Assembly: GCA_025602915.1 (NCBI GenBank)
Contig: JAHLJZ010000006.1
Location: 62,001 to 126,000 of the forward strand
Direction of reading: 5' to 3'
Length of the DNA stretch: 64,000 bases
Origin: Paraphysoderma sedebokerense
Lineage: Eukaryota; Blastocladiomycota; Physodermatomycetes; Physodermatales; Physodermataceae
The position numbers and the translations under genes were made by a program. Of the stretch, positions 23,735-37,900 are shown piece after piece (the stretch's first letter is position 1; each line of letters begins with the position of its first letter). The notes beneath the pieces were generated by a model, which had not been told where the DNA came from, made no database searches, and worked only from the letters and a program-made list of their open reading frames with translations.

Positions 23735-26700
23735 CTATTTAGACAATCCTTTACTCGGAAACGCAGGAAATGTCTTCAATCGTAATCGCTCCACTTCTGT
23801 TCTCAACATTTCAATCTCACGACTCTGTGATTTGGCTAGATCAACCAACTTTCGTCTGGCAACTATGTCTTTCAATGTTTGCTCGGTTTTCGCCATCGTG
23901 GCTTCTTTCGCGACTGTTAAAAATAGTGTCAGTTTCACCTGGCGGGGAACGAGTGGCAGACCACATTACCATGAGCGTCTTGTATCTTCTGCCTTTCTTC
24001 AACAGCCGCCTCTAAATCTCTTAGCTTCAAATCCAATTCCTCATTCTCTCTTACTTTTACGCGAATTTTATCTTTTAATGACTTTACCATCTTCTGTTTC
24101 TCCGAGATTTTATGAGCATGTGACTAATATGCCGGCAGTTAATTATCAATTTCGTATCAATCAAAGATTTGTTCCTCTACCTCGGCTCCATGTTCAACGA
24201 GTTTCTCTAAGCTAGCCAATTCCGCCGATTGCTTATTGTCGTTCCCGCTCCGGATGTATTCTTGCATTTGCTTCGTAACACGAAGCAGTTGTATATCTCT
24301 GATTCGAATGACAAGATCTTCTGACTGAAAATCGAACATTTTATTCTCCCTACAAAATTTTGATCGCATGAGAAGACATCAACTGCGTGTATGAGTTGTC
24401 AATCACTACTCTACCACTCCAAAGCATGAATTCCCTTCCGAAAATTTTTAATTTCCGTTAGGGCTTCAATTTTGACTTTACCGCGTGCCAATATCTGCTC
24501 GTTCAAATCTTCGATAACGTTACGATGAATGAAAATGGCTTTGGAGTAATCGGTTACCACAGGAGCTTGCGGAACTTCGACTTGGCCTTGCTTAAGCTGA
24601 TACAAATTTTCGACATCGTACATTGTTAAATCGTGGGATTCTGTCAGTCGCGTTAATTCCGATGTCGCTGCTTCGGTTTTCGCCTTCAAAGCATCGGCAT
24701 GTGCCGTTATTGATTGAATGATTGCTTGGGTATCAGAAAATTTCTGAGATGCTACTTGCACCTAATGTCGTCGTTAGCTCGACTAACAGAGAGTGAAGGC
24801 ATAATGTCGACTCACTTCTGCTTCGGCGATTATTTTCTTCTGGCGATACTCAACTAACTTATTCCATAAATCCATGGTAATATCTGGAGGTAAGTCAACT
24901 TTCATATCTAATTCAGGGATTACTTCAGCCCCAACGTAAGCGCCTGGCTTGATTTCTGTGTATGGGTTATGAATTGAATGATTTGATGTTGACTGTAGTG
25001 GAGTATTGTTCTAAATAAATGATGTGAGAAGATTATTTGCATCCGCATCAAAAATAAAAGCTACGCACAATCTCCCGTCTTTTAAATAACTTGTACAAGG
25101 CATCGAATTTTTCATGTCCTTGAAATTCCTTTTTGAATTGACGCTCCATCTCTTTTTCTCGCTTTGAAGCGCGCTCCAATTCCTCCCTCCTCGAGTCAAG
25201 AGTTTTCTATGTATATATCCTTAGTAGATCACAAAACAAGCTATGATATGTTCAAATGCATTACCTTAATCTCTGCAATGTCTTGTATGCAGCTTTCCTT
25301 TTCTGGTTTCAGCAGCTCAATTTGGCGTAAAGTCTCCGAAATCTAATCCATTTTCGCTAGTTAGTTTCATTTAATATTTATCACAAAAGCATTCTACTAC
25401 TTTAATTTCAATTTGCTCTGTGACTGTAATACTTTGAGAGAGTTTAAATATTCTCAATTCGTTCTCCAGAATGAATTCATCGGTTTGCATTTTTAATCGG
25501 AAGAATTGACGAAGCTGGTCATCAAAAGCGGCGCATATTTCGAAAACGGTGTTCTGAAGTTTTTTGTATTCAGCTTCCAAAGCCTTTCGATATTTTTCTT
25601 GCTCGTCCTAGATAATGAATTAGTATTTGATCATTGCTTATTCTGTTAAAAAAATTACATTAAGAGCGGCTAATTTTTTCTGATATTCTTTGATCGCTTT
25701 TTTCTCGTCCTCCGTCAATTCGTTGGGCAGTTTGTCTATACATGCTGGACGAATGATTTCTTCTGTTTTCGTTCGTTCAGACCTGAAAGCGGCATCTGAG
25801 TTGTAGTTACTCCAAAAAGTAAACATACAGCCACGTACTTATCATCTAACTTTCCTCCCATCATATGCTGCACGGCGCGTTGCCTGGAGTTGTCACTTTG
25901 AGCAAGACGCGCTCTTTCTTCTTCTGCTCGTTTCGCTTCTGCCAAACGTCTTTTTTCGTCCTCTGACATCATCTGAAAGGTATAGATTAGCTAGACTGTA
26001 GATAAAATTTACAATTTGATTGAGATGTACCTTTGGTGCTTTAATCTCTTCGGCTGACACCTTGATTATCCTTTCAGGGTCTTCTGTTGGATGTAAGCTG
26101 GGGTAGAATATTTCTTCTTGCGCCTTCACATGTATCGTTAGTCGCTCTTACATTGTACAAATTCATTCAAAAGTTCCAAGTTGAGTATTTACCTGGAGTT
26201 CAGATAGAATTGCTTTAATGCGATCATTTTTATCAAAAATTTTAGAAACTTCCTCTTGCTTCAATTTCGCGAACTCCTTAAATTTCTGGTTATAGCACAT
26301 CTTTTAAAAATCTATAATTAGTACGTATTTAGCAAAGTATTGATACAACAAAAATGAGATCGTCATACTTTGACCTCATATATTAGTTCCGCTATCAGAA
26401 CAGCCTGCATTCTTTTTCGCTCTTTGGTTGTGAGTTCGAAATGATTGAACATCAATGACTGAATAGAAGAATCATGGATTGGTAAGGGAGTAGAGCGCTT
26501 ATCAGTCATTGAAATCGTAGTCAATCCATAATCAGCCGGTTTGACATCCTGGGAGGGGACCAATGAGCACCTTTTTTGAATACGCGGATGAGGTGGAGTC
26601 ATACCTTCTCAATCGACTGAGCAGCCAGTTGCATTTTCCGTATAAGCTTTATTTTCTCTAATTCAGATTTCTGTGCATTGGACCGTTTGCGAATCGGATA

Positions 26701-29700
26701 GTTTGCAACCACATATAACTGACCAGTTGCCTGATCCCTACGAAATGCGTGTATATCTTGCCCAACGCACTCCATCGATTCCCAGAACTCGTGCCGCAGT
26801 CGCCTTTGAATTATTTTTCTAATAATATTCTGCTCGTCCGATTCTTCTCGAACTTTGTGCACTTGTTCTTGAGCTTCTAGCAACAAATGCTCCTTTTCTT
26901 CGTGATCCACTATCAAGTCTTCGTCAGTTAATTTTTCTTCGTCCGATTTTTCTCTATTTTGCGTAATTATTGTGAGTAATTGATTGCTAAGTTGCTGAAT
27001 TTTGACCAGCCGTTCTTCAGCGATCTACATTAAATATGTCAGACAATGTGCAGTCATTTCAACAGTTCAGAAATTGACAAACTCTGCTTAACGATTTCGT
27101 GCTATCAACTAGAGGAGATGTTCCGAAACCAGGATCGGAGATATCATTGCGGCCTTCATGTGATAATGTAACTTCCTGTCGAATGAATTTGTAAGTAATT
27201 TCTATTGGAACTCAAATTGGACTACACGCACAGAGATAGCCTCCAAACGATGGTCTGCTTTTGAGATGTAGTCTAAGGATTTGAAATATTCTTCCTCGAA
27301 TTCCTGGATACTAGCATTGGCCACTTTTAGTCCAGAAACGGAATGTTTCCATGTCCAAAAACGAATAATTCCGTCGTTTCCGATACTACATATGTGCTTG
27401 CAGTCTCGGCTGGTTGCCAAACTGACTACTCCACCTTGAAAAGGATCGTGAGCGTATATTTTCAACGGCTTATCCACCAAAGGTAATGAGTGAAGGTGCA
27501 GGAAACCGTCCGTTGACCAAGATATAAGCCAATCCGAATGGAACGATAGTAAAATTTGCCCTCCGTCTTTTGAGTGCGACTCCGCCTTAAAATTTTCGAG
27601 GTAAGATTTGGGATCAAAAAGTGATACATGCGTCGAATTTACCTGTAGAAGTGGGCGTTGGGTTATTTCCACGGTATCTCCACCGTCAGGGAGTTCGTAT
27701 AGCTTTAACTGCCGATCAAGTGTGATACAATACATTGCTTCACTAGTTTCGACATCGGCACTGCGAGGACCGTTATGACAAAGTATATCCAAATTTAAAA
27801 TGAGATGACCCTACTTTTGAACCATTGCGATTCCACTTAGGTGTTCCCTTATGCGAAAAACTTTGCTCTAATTGTAAAGTGTAAGCATCGGTATTTGACA
27901 CCGAGAAAAGAAGTTTATAATACGACCTTTGCATAGTCCAAAGAATTCGGAGTCGCGCTTGCTAATTCATCTTCGAGGACGTCGAATCGGTATATTGATT
28001 CCATGTCATCTTGACGGGTCAAAATATATAGGCACAGCTTCTGTGAATTCATTGTAAATTTTATATCTCAGTACGAAAATAATTTTGAGGGTTGACAATA
28101 GTACCATGGATCCTGTAGTCTTGGTGTTATTCCAAGTCAATCCTGATATCGGACCAGTGACGGCTAGAGATCCTAAGACTCTAGGGGCCTCAGACACAGA
28201 AGCAACATAAATTCTATCATCTGCCGTTGCCGTAGCCAGATATAATCCGGACGGACTGAATTTTAACTAATGCAGAATTACTTACAACACGGTTTGCGAT
28301 TGAGAGGGTCGGGAAGACGTACCAGGTTAATTGCTGTATTGTGCAATTTTTCCTTAAATATCACACGCCCTCCGTTCTGTTGGTTATAGTAAAAAAGAAT
28401 CACGGTTCCATCTGCGCAACCGACGGCAACAAGATTTGTAAATGGGCTACAAGCGATTGTGGAGATTTTCCGCTGAAAGTCGAAATTGTAAATTTCCTCA
28501 AACTTGCCGGCATTCCAAAATCGAACTGTTCCGGTATCTTCAGCAACGACAAATGTATCGATTCGTTTTAATGTATCAACAGCAATATATTGACCCGATC
28601 GACTGGTCACAAGCTTTGTTGCATGTTATACGACTAGAAATTGTGCGTTTGAAGACTATTAAATTTCCGAGTTACCTCCTGAATAACCTCAGAATGTAGT
28701 GATGATGCTGACAACAGGTTATCATTGGTCAAGAATAAGACGTGTGAAAAATTTGGAGTAAACTGAAAACTTCGAAGATTGTGAGCGAGTTTTTGCAATC
28801 TTGTACTGGAATAATTGTTTTGGATGTGAAGCCACCGACACATTCCATCCTACAGAAAACATGAATACTTTGCAAGAACGAAACAAGTCATGTTGGTTCT
28901 TTACCTTGCCACCTACGATAATGTTACCTTTTGCCAAGGCTATGGCTGTAAGGTTCCCCTGTATGTCGGGATTGCGATCACTGATATCTGTACTGACAAG
29001 CCGACCATGTCCAGTTGCGAAGTCGTATAGGGCAATGTCGCTTCCTGTGTCAAAAGTGACGTAAATCTGACCGTCGGAGCTCCAACAGTGCTCGACAGGG
29101 TGGAATCGTTTCCGATGTCCAGAGTCCCGCGATTCGTTCGGTTGGTAGAAAACATCACTATGTCTAAAAGTTGTAGTGTTAGAATAGCCAGAACGCTTCA
29201 AAAGAGAAAAAGTCCACTCACATGTAACGTAAGGAACGCTCTTTAGAACCTTTGTGCCATCTCATAAATCCGAGATTTTCGTTTCCACCGAGGCATATTT
29301 GTTCATCGTTGAAGGGGTTAAATGAAATAGAGATTGCTGGATATCCGTAATTTTTATATGCCAAAAGAGTTTGTGCGTTCCAATCCCATAGTGTCACACC
29401 ATGATTTGGCAAGTCGCCTAATGTGATTAAGTATTGTCCGGTGAATGAGAAAGATAGCGCCAGAATCCCGACATCCTGAATTGCAGCTATTAGAAGAAGA
29501 TTAGTGGGCCCACTCAACGTATAGCTAGTAATATCGAATGACCATCCTTACTCTGTGACAATGTACAAAGTTCTTTCTTACTGGGATATTTGATAATCTT
29601 GACGACGGACGATCCCCGTTCTGCAAATGCCACCACATTCTCAAGAGAATTTGCTATTAACGCTGTGATAAAACTCCCAGCTTGAAAGAAGCTCTCCGAA

Positions 29701-29916
29701 ACTATTTGACTCTCATATATCTGTTTGAATACGATGAGATTTCCCGACGCATAGCATATTGTATCGTCTGTGACGAATGACGGTTTTGTGGATTGATTGA
29801 TGCCGCAAGTTTTGCTTGTAATGAGGAGAGAATATGAGCCACAGAATTCAATTAACGCCCCTCAATATGTAATGATTTTGTCCTCACCTCAGAATCAAAT
29901 CTCCCCAGAGAACCAT
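23735..29916 (-). CDS. CFAP43: Cilia- and flagella-associated protein 43 (WD repeats plus coiled coil)
   Basis: Twenty-five exons: 29888-29916, 29552-29814, 29222-29486, 28905-29163, 28676-28849, 28323-28613, 28105-28266, 27927-28040, 27815-27867, 27232-27760, 27083-27175, 26605-27024, 26369-26548, 26193-26300, 26031-26123, 25839-25972, 25659-25782, 25401-25607, 25265-25342, 25069-25206, 24816-25010, 24415-24761, 24181-24349, 23970-24123, 23735-23913; 1585 aa (human 1665). Residues 1-~690 are degenerate WD repeats ([27 protein letters not shown]). The remainder is coiled coil. The C-terminal region, with [33 protein letters not shown] and [17 protein letters not shown], fits CFAP43 better than CFAP44. 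Role: with CFAP44 it tethers inner-arm dynein f/I1 in the axoneme. The 29-nt first exon is the least certain part. Confidence 0.88.
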
Positions 29917-29996
29917 TCTTATGTGATTGTAATGGATAAAGATTTAACTTGAAGATGAGGGACGGAGAGGAGTCTTGAATTCGCGTCAGATCGTCA
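29917..29996. promoter_or_regulatory. 80-bp bidirectional ciliary promoter region
   Basis: Only 80 bp separate the proposed start codons of CFAP43 (29916, minus) and CCDC180 (29997, plus). Both transcripts must start in or very near this interval, or upstream within the neighbouring gene. I see no TATA box. Coordinated expression of two flagellar proteins is the expected outcome, by inference. Confidence 0.6.
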
Positions 29997-32900
29997 ATGC
30001 GATTGTCAATGCAACAAAAGACATGGCAAACCGTAACACATGCAAAATTGCCTACGATGATGGAAATTGATCAATCTGTCTCGGAGGGAACATCCGCACC
30101 TCATATTCGTCAAACCACAAATTCTAATGAACCCATTTTGCCATTGTCGAATGCAGAACTTCCTCCATCAGTTCTGGGAAAACTCACCAAACCTAAACGA
30201 CTGACTAGGTGCGTGTCCAAGCAGCTGATTAAAAGGTGTGCCGGGATGAGGTGCATGAATAACTCAGACTAAAAAATTACACAATATGAACAGATATGAG
30301 GAAGAAGTATCCCGTTGGGTGCAGACTGTTGAGATGAACAAATCAAAGTTGCAACGACTGACAAAAGATTTATGCGAGGACTACGACAAGCAGTTTGAAA
30401 GCCGTCATGAAAGTAAGTAGCAAGAATCAATTCAATTGAATTCATGAAATTTAACGACTCTTCTGAAGCTGCACGAGCGAAATTGGACCAGCTATTCCAA
30501 TCAGACAAATTGGTAAATTTTAGGCTAGCGGAGGTACTAGCCAAAGTAGAGGGCCACTTTATGGCCGACATTCGAAATGAAACTAATTTGGTCGATCGAT
30601 TAAGATCTGACATGGAGTCCCTCGATTGGGAAGTTGTTCAAGTGTTGACTACCGAGTTGACATCTCATGGCAACCAACTCCGCGAAATTTGTTGGGTATC
30701 CTTGGATGAAGTTTCCAAGTACCTTAAAGTACATCTTCCAAACGAGCACCGGTGCTCATTTCATGGCTGATTATTTTCTATTAACAGGAACAGGAGACAT
30801 CTATCAATGTTTTTGTCCTCCAAAATCGTAAATCTAATGTAGAAGAGACCGCGAATCGAGAGATCCGTGCAATCAAAATACAGGCAGAATATGAAGATAA
30901 ATGCAGAGAATTTATTGAACAGTGGAAAATCGGCCGTATAATTTATCTCATAAGTAAGCAATGTTTCCTCGGTATTATTCTTGCGTTAGGCTCTTACACT
31001 TCCTTTAAGACAATCCTGTAATGCCAACATTTTCCGGGTTACCACAATGGCCGCAACTGCTGGAGTTGCAACGCTCTACCGCCAAGAAGATCGAAAACAT
31101 ATTCGCAGAATTTGTAGGTTCATTGATTTTGGCTCCATGGTACAACGCGAAAATCTTACTTCCATCAGCACCAAATCCCTCAGAAAATACCGCTAGATGA
31201 AACATCACTGGAGGAAGTCGTTCAGTGGACAAAAGAGAACATTGATTTAAATTCACAAATTAAAGGCCTTTTACAAACTTTCGACAACTCGTTCGACGAT
31301 ATGAAGAATGAAATTGGTGTATATTTGGATGAAGAAAGACAAACCGTGATGAAACTCTTCTCTGAATGTGATGGAAATCCCGAGCAATTGTCTGCTACTT
31401 TAAACGGTAACTCTCAGAGGGAAATTAGAAATAGGATGGCAACGTCTGAACCTTTAGAATTAGGTTATCCGACTATTGACGACGTAAAAAAACTCAAGCG
31501 CCGAGTGATTTTCGACATGAAGACTTTTGCAACCCAATTTCAAGATTATTCTGCATTATTTACTGCTTACGTTCGATCCATGTTCAATTTGTGGAACGAG
31601 AATTGGGCAAGTGTTTTGCATATCTCTATTAAAGTTAATCTGTTTCTCACTTTCGTTACAGATTGACATGTCGAGGCATCAAGATGATTTATCAATCCAG
31701 TTGCAGGAAAACAACAGATCATACCAAATGGAACGCAAATACATAGACACAGAGCTGAAGCATCTGATGCAGTCGATAAAATCTGCCGAAGACGAATTTA
31801 AACTTTCTCTCATGTTGGAGAACGTTAGAGATTCCTGCTTTGCAATCGAAAAAGGTTAGATGAAATAATCAAATACTTCGATCGAACGGAGGTTGACGTG
31901 TGCAGAAAGCCCATAGAACTCATTACAGCCAAAATATGACAATCCTAAAAGCGCAATTGGAGATGACTAAGACGAAGTGCCAATCTTATAAATCAAAGGC
32001 AAATTTCAAGTAGTTTTCATAGTACTGCTGACAAATTGCTGAAACTTTTGCATCACTATCTTAATAGTTAGAGCAGTTCTGCAATATTAATGGCTCAATC
32101 ACTGAGGATGTCTCTTCTGGAATGCGCCAACAGATATTGAAAACAAAAAAGCGCATATACTTTTACAACGAAAGCCCGCAAAACGAACAAGAAACTTTGC
32201 GACAGCCGCTTCTTGAGCAGAAGCGGGTAGAATTTGAGGACTCCAAAAGTACGATCAAAGATAAAGCTAAGGAAAGGCGACGGGCAAAGAGGGTTAATGA
32301 ATATGAGTTGATAGGGATGAGCATCAATGAAGACGATGGTAGTCATATTATTTTTTACTTTCGACATTCTGTTTGAACTTTTGATTGATGAATGCCTTCT
32401 ACTCCAGCCATTGTCGCGTCCGACATGATCAACCAAGAACATTTTGCTCTGAAATCCCAACTTGACCAACTGCTTTCAGTAACGGCAGAGGCGAGTGTGC
32501 AGATTCCACAATTTTTTGCCGGAATGCGAATGCAATTACAGAGTCGCGTTCTCGACATTATGGACGATATTATTGACAAGTGGACAGAAGACTATCAGAC
32601 GGTGACAGAGCGGATGATTCAGAAGTGTACGAACAAGTTGAACCAAGACCTGTTCGATCACGAGCTTAGAATGAAGAGGATCGAGAAAGAAATGTATCAG
32701 AAAAAATTCAGTAAGGGCTTTACTTTATTTACCTTCTAGTGTATTGACTTTGATACGAGCAATTCTAAAGTTGAACTGCAAACCGCACGACAATTACAAT
32801 ACCGAGACGCCAGATTTTTCCAAGCTCAAGTTCACGCCATCAAAGGGTCGTTTATAAAGGCGACAAACGACGCTGAAGATTCTTATGGCGGAATTTCGTC

Positions 32901-34881
32901 ACGCTTGCAACAATTGCAGGATAAAATTTCCTCATTCAATCGTGTCACTGACTTACAAGCTCTCCAAAAGGAAGCGGAGACAGAACTTTCGCGATGGATT
33001 GCAAATACAGAAAAAGATTTTTATGTTGTTGAGTCAGAATATACCAATTTGTTAGTAGATATTAATCGATGGAAATTGAACTCACCGCGCGCTTTCGAGA
33101 TGAGTAAAATTCACTTAGAGTCCATCGAGGACATTTCGAAATCTTTCCGCGCTAAGTTCAGTCAGTATAAAACAACAGCGGAAACTTTACTTACCAGCAT
33201 GAATACAAAAATGGCCGCGAGTATGGTTGAACTATTATTCCTTGAAGAAGTCGAACGAAATCTTAGTACTGCCAGATTAAAGTTAAGATCGGAACTTCAG
33301 AAAGATCGTCTGACTACAGAGCAGTTGGATGGAAAGTTACGGTCATTAAAAGATCAACTAAAGGGGTCTATACTCAAGGTATTTGTCTTCGAATCTTCAA
33401 TTCCAAGTTGCGGCGATTGATTAAATGAATTACAGCCGGAAGGAGATATACTGGGTGTTATGAAGTCGTTAGACGAAATGCGCGCGGATTTGGTGACGCG
33501 ATGGAAATACCTCGGTCTTGGATTCAATGGCAAAAACTGTTCATCTTTCGTTCCTTGGGAAGTACTTAAAAACTCGAGCGGATGGGTAGATGTAACTCTG
33601 AATAGGTAAGTGGCAATAGACGAGACATCTTTGTATGAAAAGGTTCTTTAACGCAATATGCAAAGTCCTTTTACCGCAGAAACTGAGCAAGCAGAATCTG
33701 GGAGTGTATCTGCGAATACTTCTACTCATAAAATCAAACCTGTTTCTGCAATGTCAACCAAGAAGACCCAACGAGGTCCTAAGCGTGATTCGAATTCAGC
33801 AGAAGCGTATGTATTTTCAAGGCAAACTGTAGTTTGTTTTCTCTGACGATTTACCCTTGAACATCAGGTCAATAACCTTTCTGGAAGACCGAAAGAAAGA
33901 TCACGATCAAATACAAGCGGCTGTATTGAAACTTGGACAGGTAATAATTATTCCGGTTTGTAGGCCACACATTGTCATATTATAAGTTCATTCACGAATT
34001 TTCACTCGTCATTAGACATATTTTGAACAGAAACAAATCATTCATCATAAACGTATGGGACAAAACTACGAAACGTTCAGCAACAATGTTGCAAAATTCA
34101 TATCAGAAATTCAATCCAACACTGAAGAGTATACCCAAAAAGCCAGAATCGCCTTGCAAGCTCAAATTCGTTTACTCGTTGACATTGTTGCTGAATTTTT
34201 TACAACATTGGTATCAGTGATACAACATACCTACGAATCAGAATACCAAAGTCACTACAACTCTACCTGTGTTTCAATAGATACAGACTATTTCGACGCT
34301 TATGACACCCGTTTAAAACTTTTGCAAAAGTTGAAACCAGAGTCAAGTCATCCCAAACGACGCGGGGAACTCGAGGAACTCCAAAAATCAGAAGAAACAA
34401 GGCAAAAAGAGTTTTTTGAAGTTCTGGAAACTCGGACATCACGGTTTTTTAGTGATTGTAAAGACTGTGTACATATGTTTTTAAACAAATGGGTTTGGAC
34501 TGTCACCTTGTTCCTGGAATTCGAGAAACATATCCCACGTCAGTCCGAAACGACCACAGGTACCGCATCATCTATATTCATCCAATACTTTTTCTTTGAT
34601 TTCTCTTAACGATTATTTTTCATTCGATGATAGTATCGATTCCTAAATTCGATACATCTTTTCCCGCGTTCAAAATAACCGATAATGTTAATTTAAATGG
34701 GTTTGACTCCCCAATCAGTCAATCAATCGGTACCTCCATCGCCCAAGTTTCGCGACTTTTACAAAACGTAAGCGAGAGTATGGAAAATTTGAATAATAAA
34801 ATGAAAAAGTACAAAGAAGAGGAAGAAGTTCATGGACAAAAATGGAGGGATGGTGTAAACTTAATTAAATCAATGTATTGA
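29997..34881 (+). CDS. CCDC180: CCDC180-like coiled-coil ciliary protein
   Basis: Sixteen exons: 29997-30208, 30294-30412, 30469-30728, 30788-30953, 31010-31113, 31169-31612, 31662-31854, 31910-31998, 32068-32338, 32408-32710, 32771-33378, 33436-33605, 33666-33806, 33868-33940, 34031-34559, 34634-34881; 1309 aa (human CCDC180 1646). The protein is helical and coiled-coil throughout with no membrane segment or enzyme motif. The N-terminal region, with YEEEVSRWVQTVE and later TELTSHGNQLREICW, resembles DUF4455; a C-terminal block around ENYETFSNN-like residues and HPKRRGELEELQKSEE resembles DUF4456. These two domains define CCDC180. Intron 31999-32067 needs a GC donor. AATAAA at 34937-34942 may end the transcript. 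Other long coiled-coil axonemal families remain possible, but head-to-head pairing with CFAP43 supports a flagellar role. Confidence 0.6.
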
Positions 34882-34990
34882 TTGACTTTTACTTGTCAAT
34901 ATTAATAATATTATCACTACATTACTGTCATTATTGAATAAAAATTAGAAGAAATAAGAAATTCTAAACCAATTAAATTATTGTCCCTTA

Positions 34991-37900
34991 TTACGTCTCC
35001 CAGTCTTCATCGGATGACTGATACGCCGAGTTACCCGGTTGATATTTGAAATCCTCTATAAACAACGCCAATCAGAAACAGTATTAAAAACAACATTTCA
35101 CGAATTGTAATAAAGTCATTCAAAATAGATCGTTACCTTCTGAATCCCTGATCGTTTCGTTTCTAGCTTTCAGAACTTGCACCAACTTGGAGGTAAAATC
35201 ATCGTCTTGCGTCGGTCTATCTCTCATTTTAGGGTGAGGTTGTGAAATCTATCAAACCAACAAACAACATAAATAACCAAAAAAAACAACCAAAAACCGA
35301 TACAAAAAACTTCGAAAAAAAAGAAGTAATATTCATACCGGTTTTAAATCACACCAAGACGAAGACGACCGAATTTGAGATAACAACACATCACGAGGAT
35401 GACTAGGTAATTTCCGTTGTTCAGTTGGCATCTGAACATTTTTTAGTGAATACGATTGTTGTTTTATTATTTCTAGTACTTGGGCTTTAGATGTCGCGGG
35501 GTGAAGATTTGACATTGAATCCTTGGAGTCGCGTTTTTGAGAGCCGTTTCGCGATCGTGATAAGGTAGTGAAATCACTGTGACTAAAACTTTTGGGTAAT
35601 TTATGTTCACTCCCAAGTGGAGAAGGCGGAGCCGGGAGAGGACGTGAATCAGGTACGGTTATTTCCGTTGTTGATTCAGTAGGAGGTGGGGGCACCAGTT
35701 TGTGCATGGACAGCGGCGTCAACGGTAAATCGGTGACGTCGGTTAAAGGCGGGGGAGGAGGGAGGTTAGAAATACTGCCGACTACTTTTATCGTAGGCGA
35801 CAATTTTCCTTTAATATCTGACTTATTCTTTGCTTTTATGTTTGGTAAGGACTGATTATTGCGTTCATTGGGGGTATTGATTATTAAGGTGCCAACTTTT
35901 GACGAACGATTGGAAGATGCAGTATTCTTTGCATGAGAGGTGGGAGAGTCACTGCGAGTTTCTTCATTTTCAGTAGACTGCGTTTGAGTTTTCAATTGAC
36001 TGACTGAGAATCTTGGACCCGTTTTTGGATTTTGGGACAACACAGACTCGGATTTAATAATAACCGACTGAACCGACTCACTTTCTGGTTTGCCAATGAT
36101 CGACATTCTGGGCTCCTTTTCTTGATCCAAGAAACCTTCTGAAACGGGTTTCTCGGAATGGAGTATAGCATTCGAGACAGAAATATGTTCATTATTCTTT
36201 GATAATACCGGGTCAGAGCGATGGGGCGCGGATGTCGTCGTACCTGTCTTTTTATGTGTCGAAGATCGTAGATTTGTGTTTGACTGAATAATAATCGTAG
36301 GCTGTGAAGGAACTTTCTGATAGTAATTTTCTTTATCGACAGAAGATATCGAATTGAAATTTCCCGATATGGTTCCAGTTAAACTAATCCTCCCTTCTTC
36401 ACCAGGCATTGGAGCCACTGAAGTAAGACTCTTCATATCACCCAAAGCGGAGAAAGAGGTTGTAACTGCCTCCGAAAAATTATTATTAGAAGAAGATGAT
36501 GATGCAATAAGGGGAGCAAAGTCTGACTCTTTTCGAGGCGAGAATGAAGAGTTCATTACAAAATCTGCATCTTCTGGTGCTTCGGCGCGAATCGGTGACA
36601 ACTGTGTAGGTGATTCAGGAAAGAAAGACACAACAGGGGGTGAGCCTAAACTGGACTCAATGGATGCATTCGATGTGGATTCTTGGTTCGGATCTCGGCC
36701 AACATCGTGGATGGAAGGATGAATTGATTTGAGGCCAGCTAATGATTGACTATTTCTAGACACGATTGTCGTCACTTTTGAATTGGAAACTTTAAAAGTA
36801 GGTGCAGCCGCGTCTGAATTTGGGTCAAATGCGTTGTCCTGGTCCGACTCTTCTTGCTCTTCTTCTTCTGCATGATCAGCTAATGAATTACCAGAGTGGT
36901 AAGAGCGACGCCTTCGGCGGTCAACTGCTCTGACAGATTCCGGATCAGAATGCGTTCGTAGTAAGCCTCGTTTTTCTCCGTCTGTTCAAAACATGTGTCA
37001 AGTTAGTTGAAATGTCGGGTCCTATTCAGATTGAACGGACTTTTTACAACCTACTGAATCATTTGATTGTCCATTTCCCCCATCCTATCAAAACGGATTG
37101 TTAGGAATTCATCCAGTGAGTAAGATCAAACGAGTGAAATATACCTCTGTCGTATCGAATTTCACACCCTCTTGCTGTCTACTAGCAGATACTCCATTTG
37201 CGGTGAATTCATTGAGAAACCCGTTTATATTTGACCTCACACTAGATTGCGTCGAAATACTGAATCGCGAAGACTTTCCAAAGGTGAATGCCTTCGTTGG
37301 ATCGTCGTCAATGACGGCATAACTGGTTGAACGATTGCCTTCTTGAGATTGTGTAAGGGAGCTAGATTGAAACATTGAATTCGTTTGGTTTGCCAAGCTG
37401 ACTTCGTTACTATCTTTGGCTGCTGGCTCGTTCTTAATATCTGGTTCGCTGGAATGATTTGACGGAAATAATTGAATATCAGTTGGGATATTTGACAATT
37501 CAGCAGGTACCTCGGTTGGAGTTGTTACGGGCTGTGAATGAGAATAGACTGGTACGCTCAATGAAGCTGGTTGTCTAATAGTGTCGCTGAATTCATTATC
37601 GGCTGGGGACTTGGAGGGGCTTAGAAGTGGTTTGTCTGATAGGCTCGTAGCCTGCTGAGGGTTATTGGAACGAGAAGTGGCTGCAAGATCAGAATCTAGA
37701 CGTAATCTGCGCACCGCCTCGGGGTCGTCCTGTGGCAGATCGGATACAGATTGTAAGACGTTGTAAAAGCATCGCTGGAAGAATGAAGGAGTGAAACTTA
37801 CCTCTTCTGATGTCACATTGGGCGGAGAAGAGAGAAAGTAATTGTCTCCATCGCCATTCTCAAATAAGCGATCGTTTCGGGTGACCTGTGCATATTGGAC

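Noticed and set aside
35592-36722. Plus-strand open frames opposite the Cys-rich membrane protein tail
   Set aside because: They are antisense reflections of the Ser/Pro-rich tail; the minus frame is open for 1643 bp, has good splice sites at both ends and continues into a sensible C-terminus.
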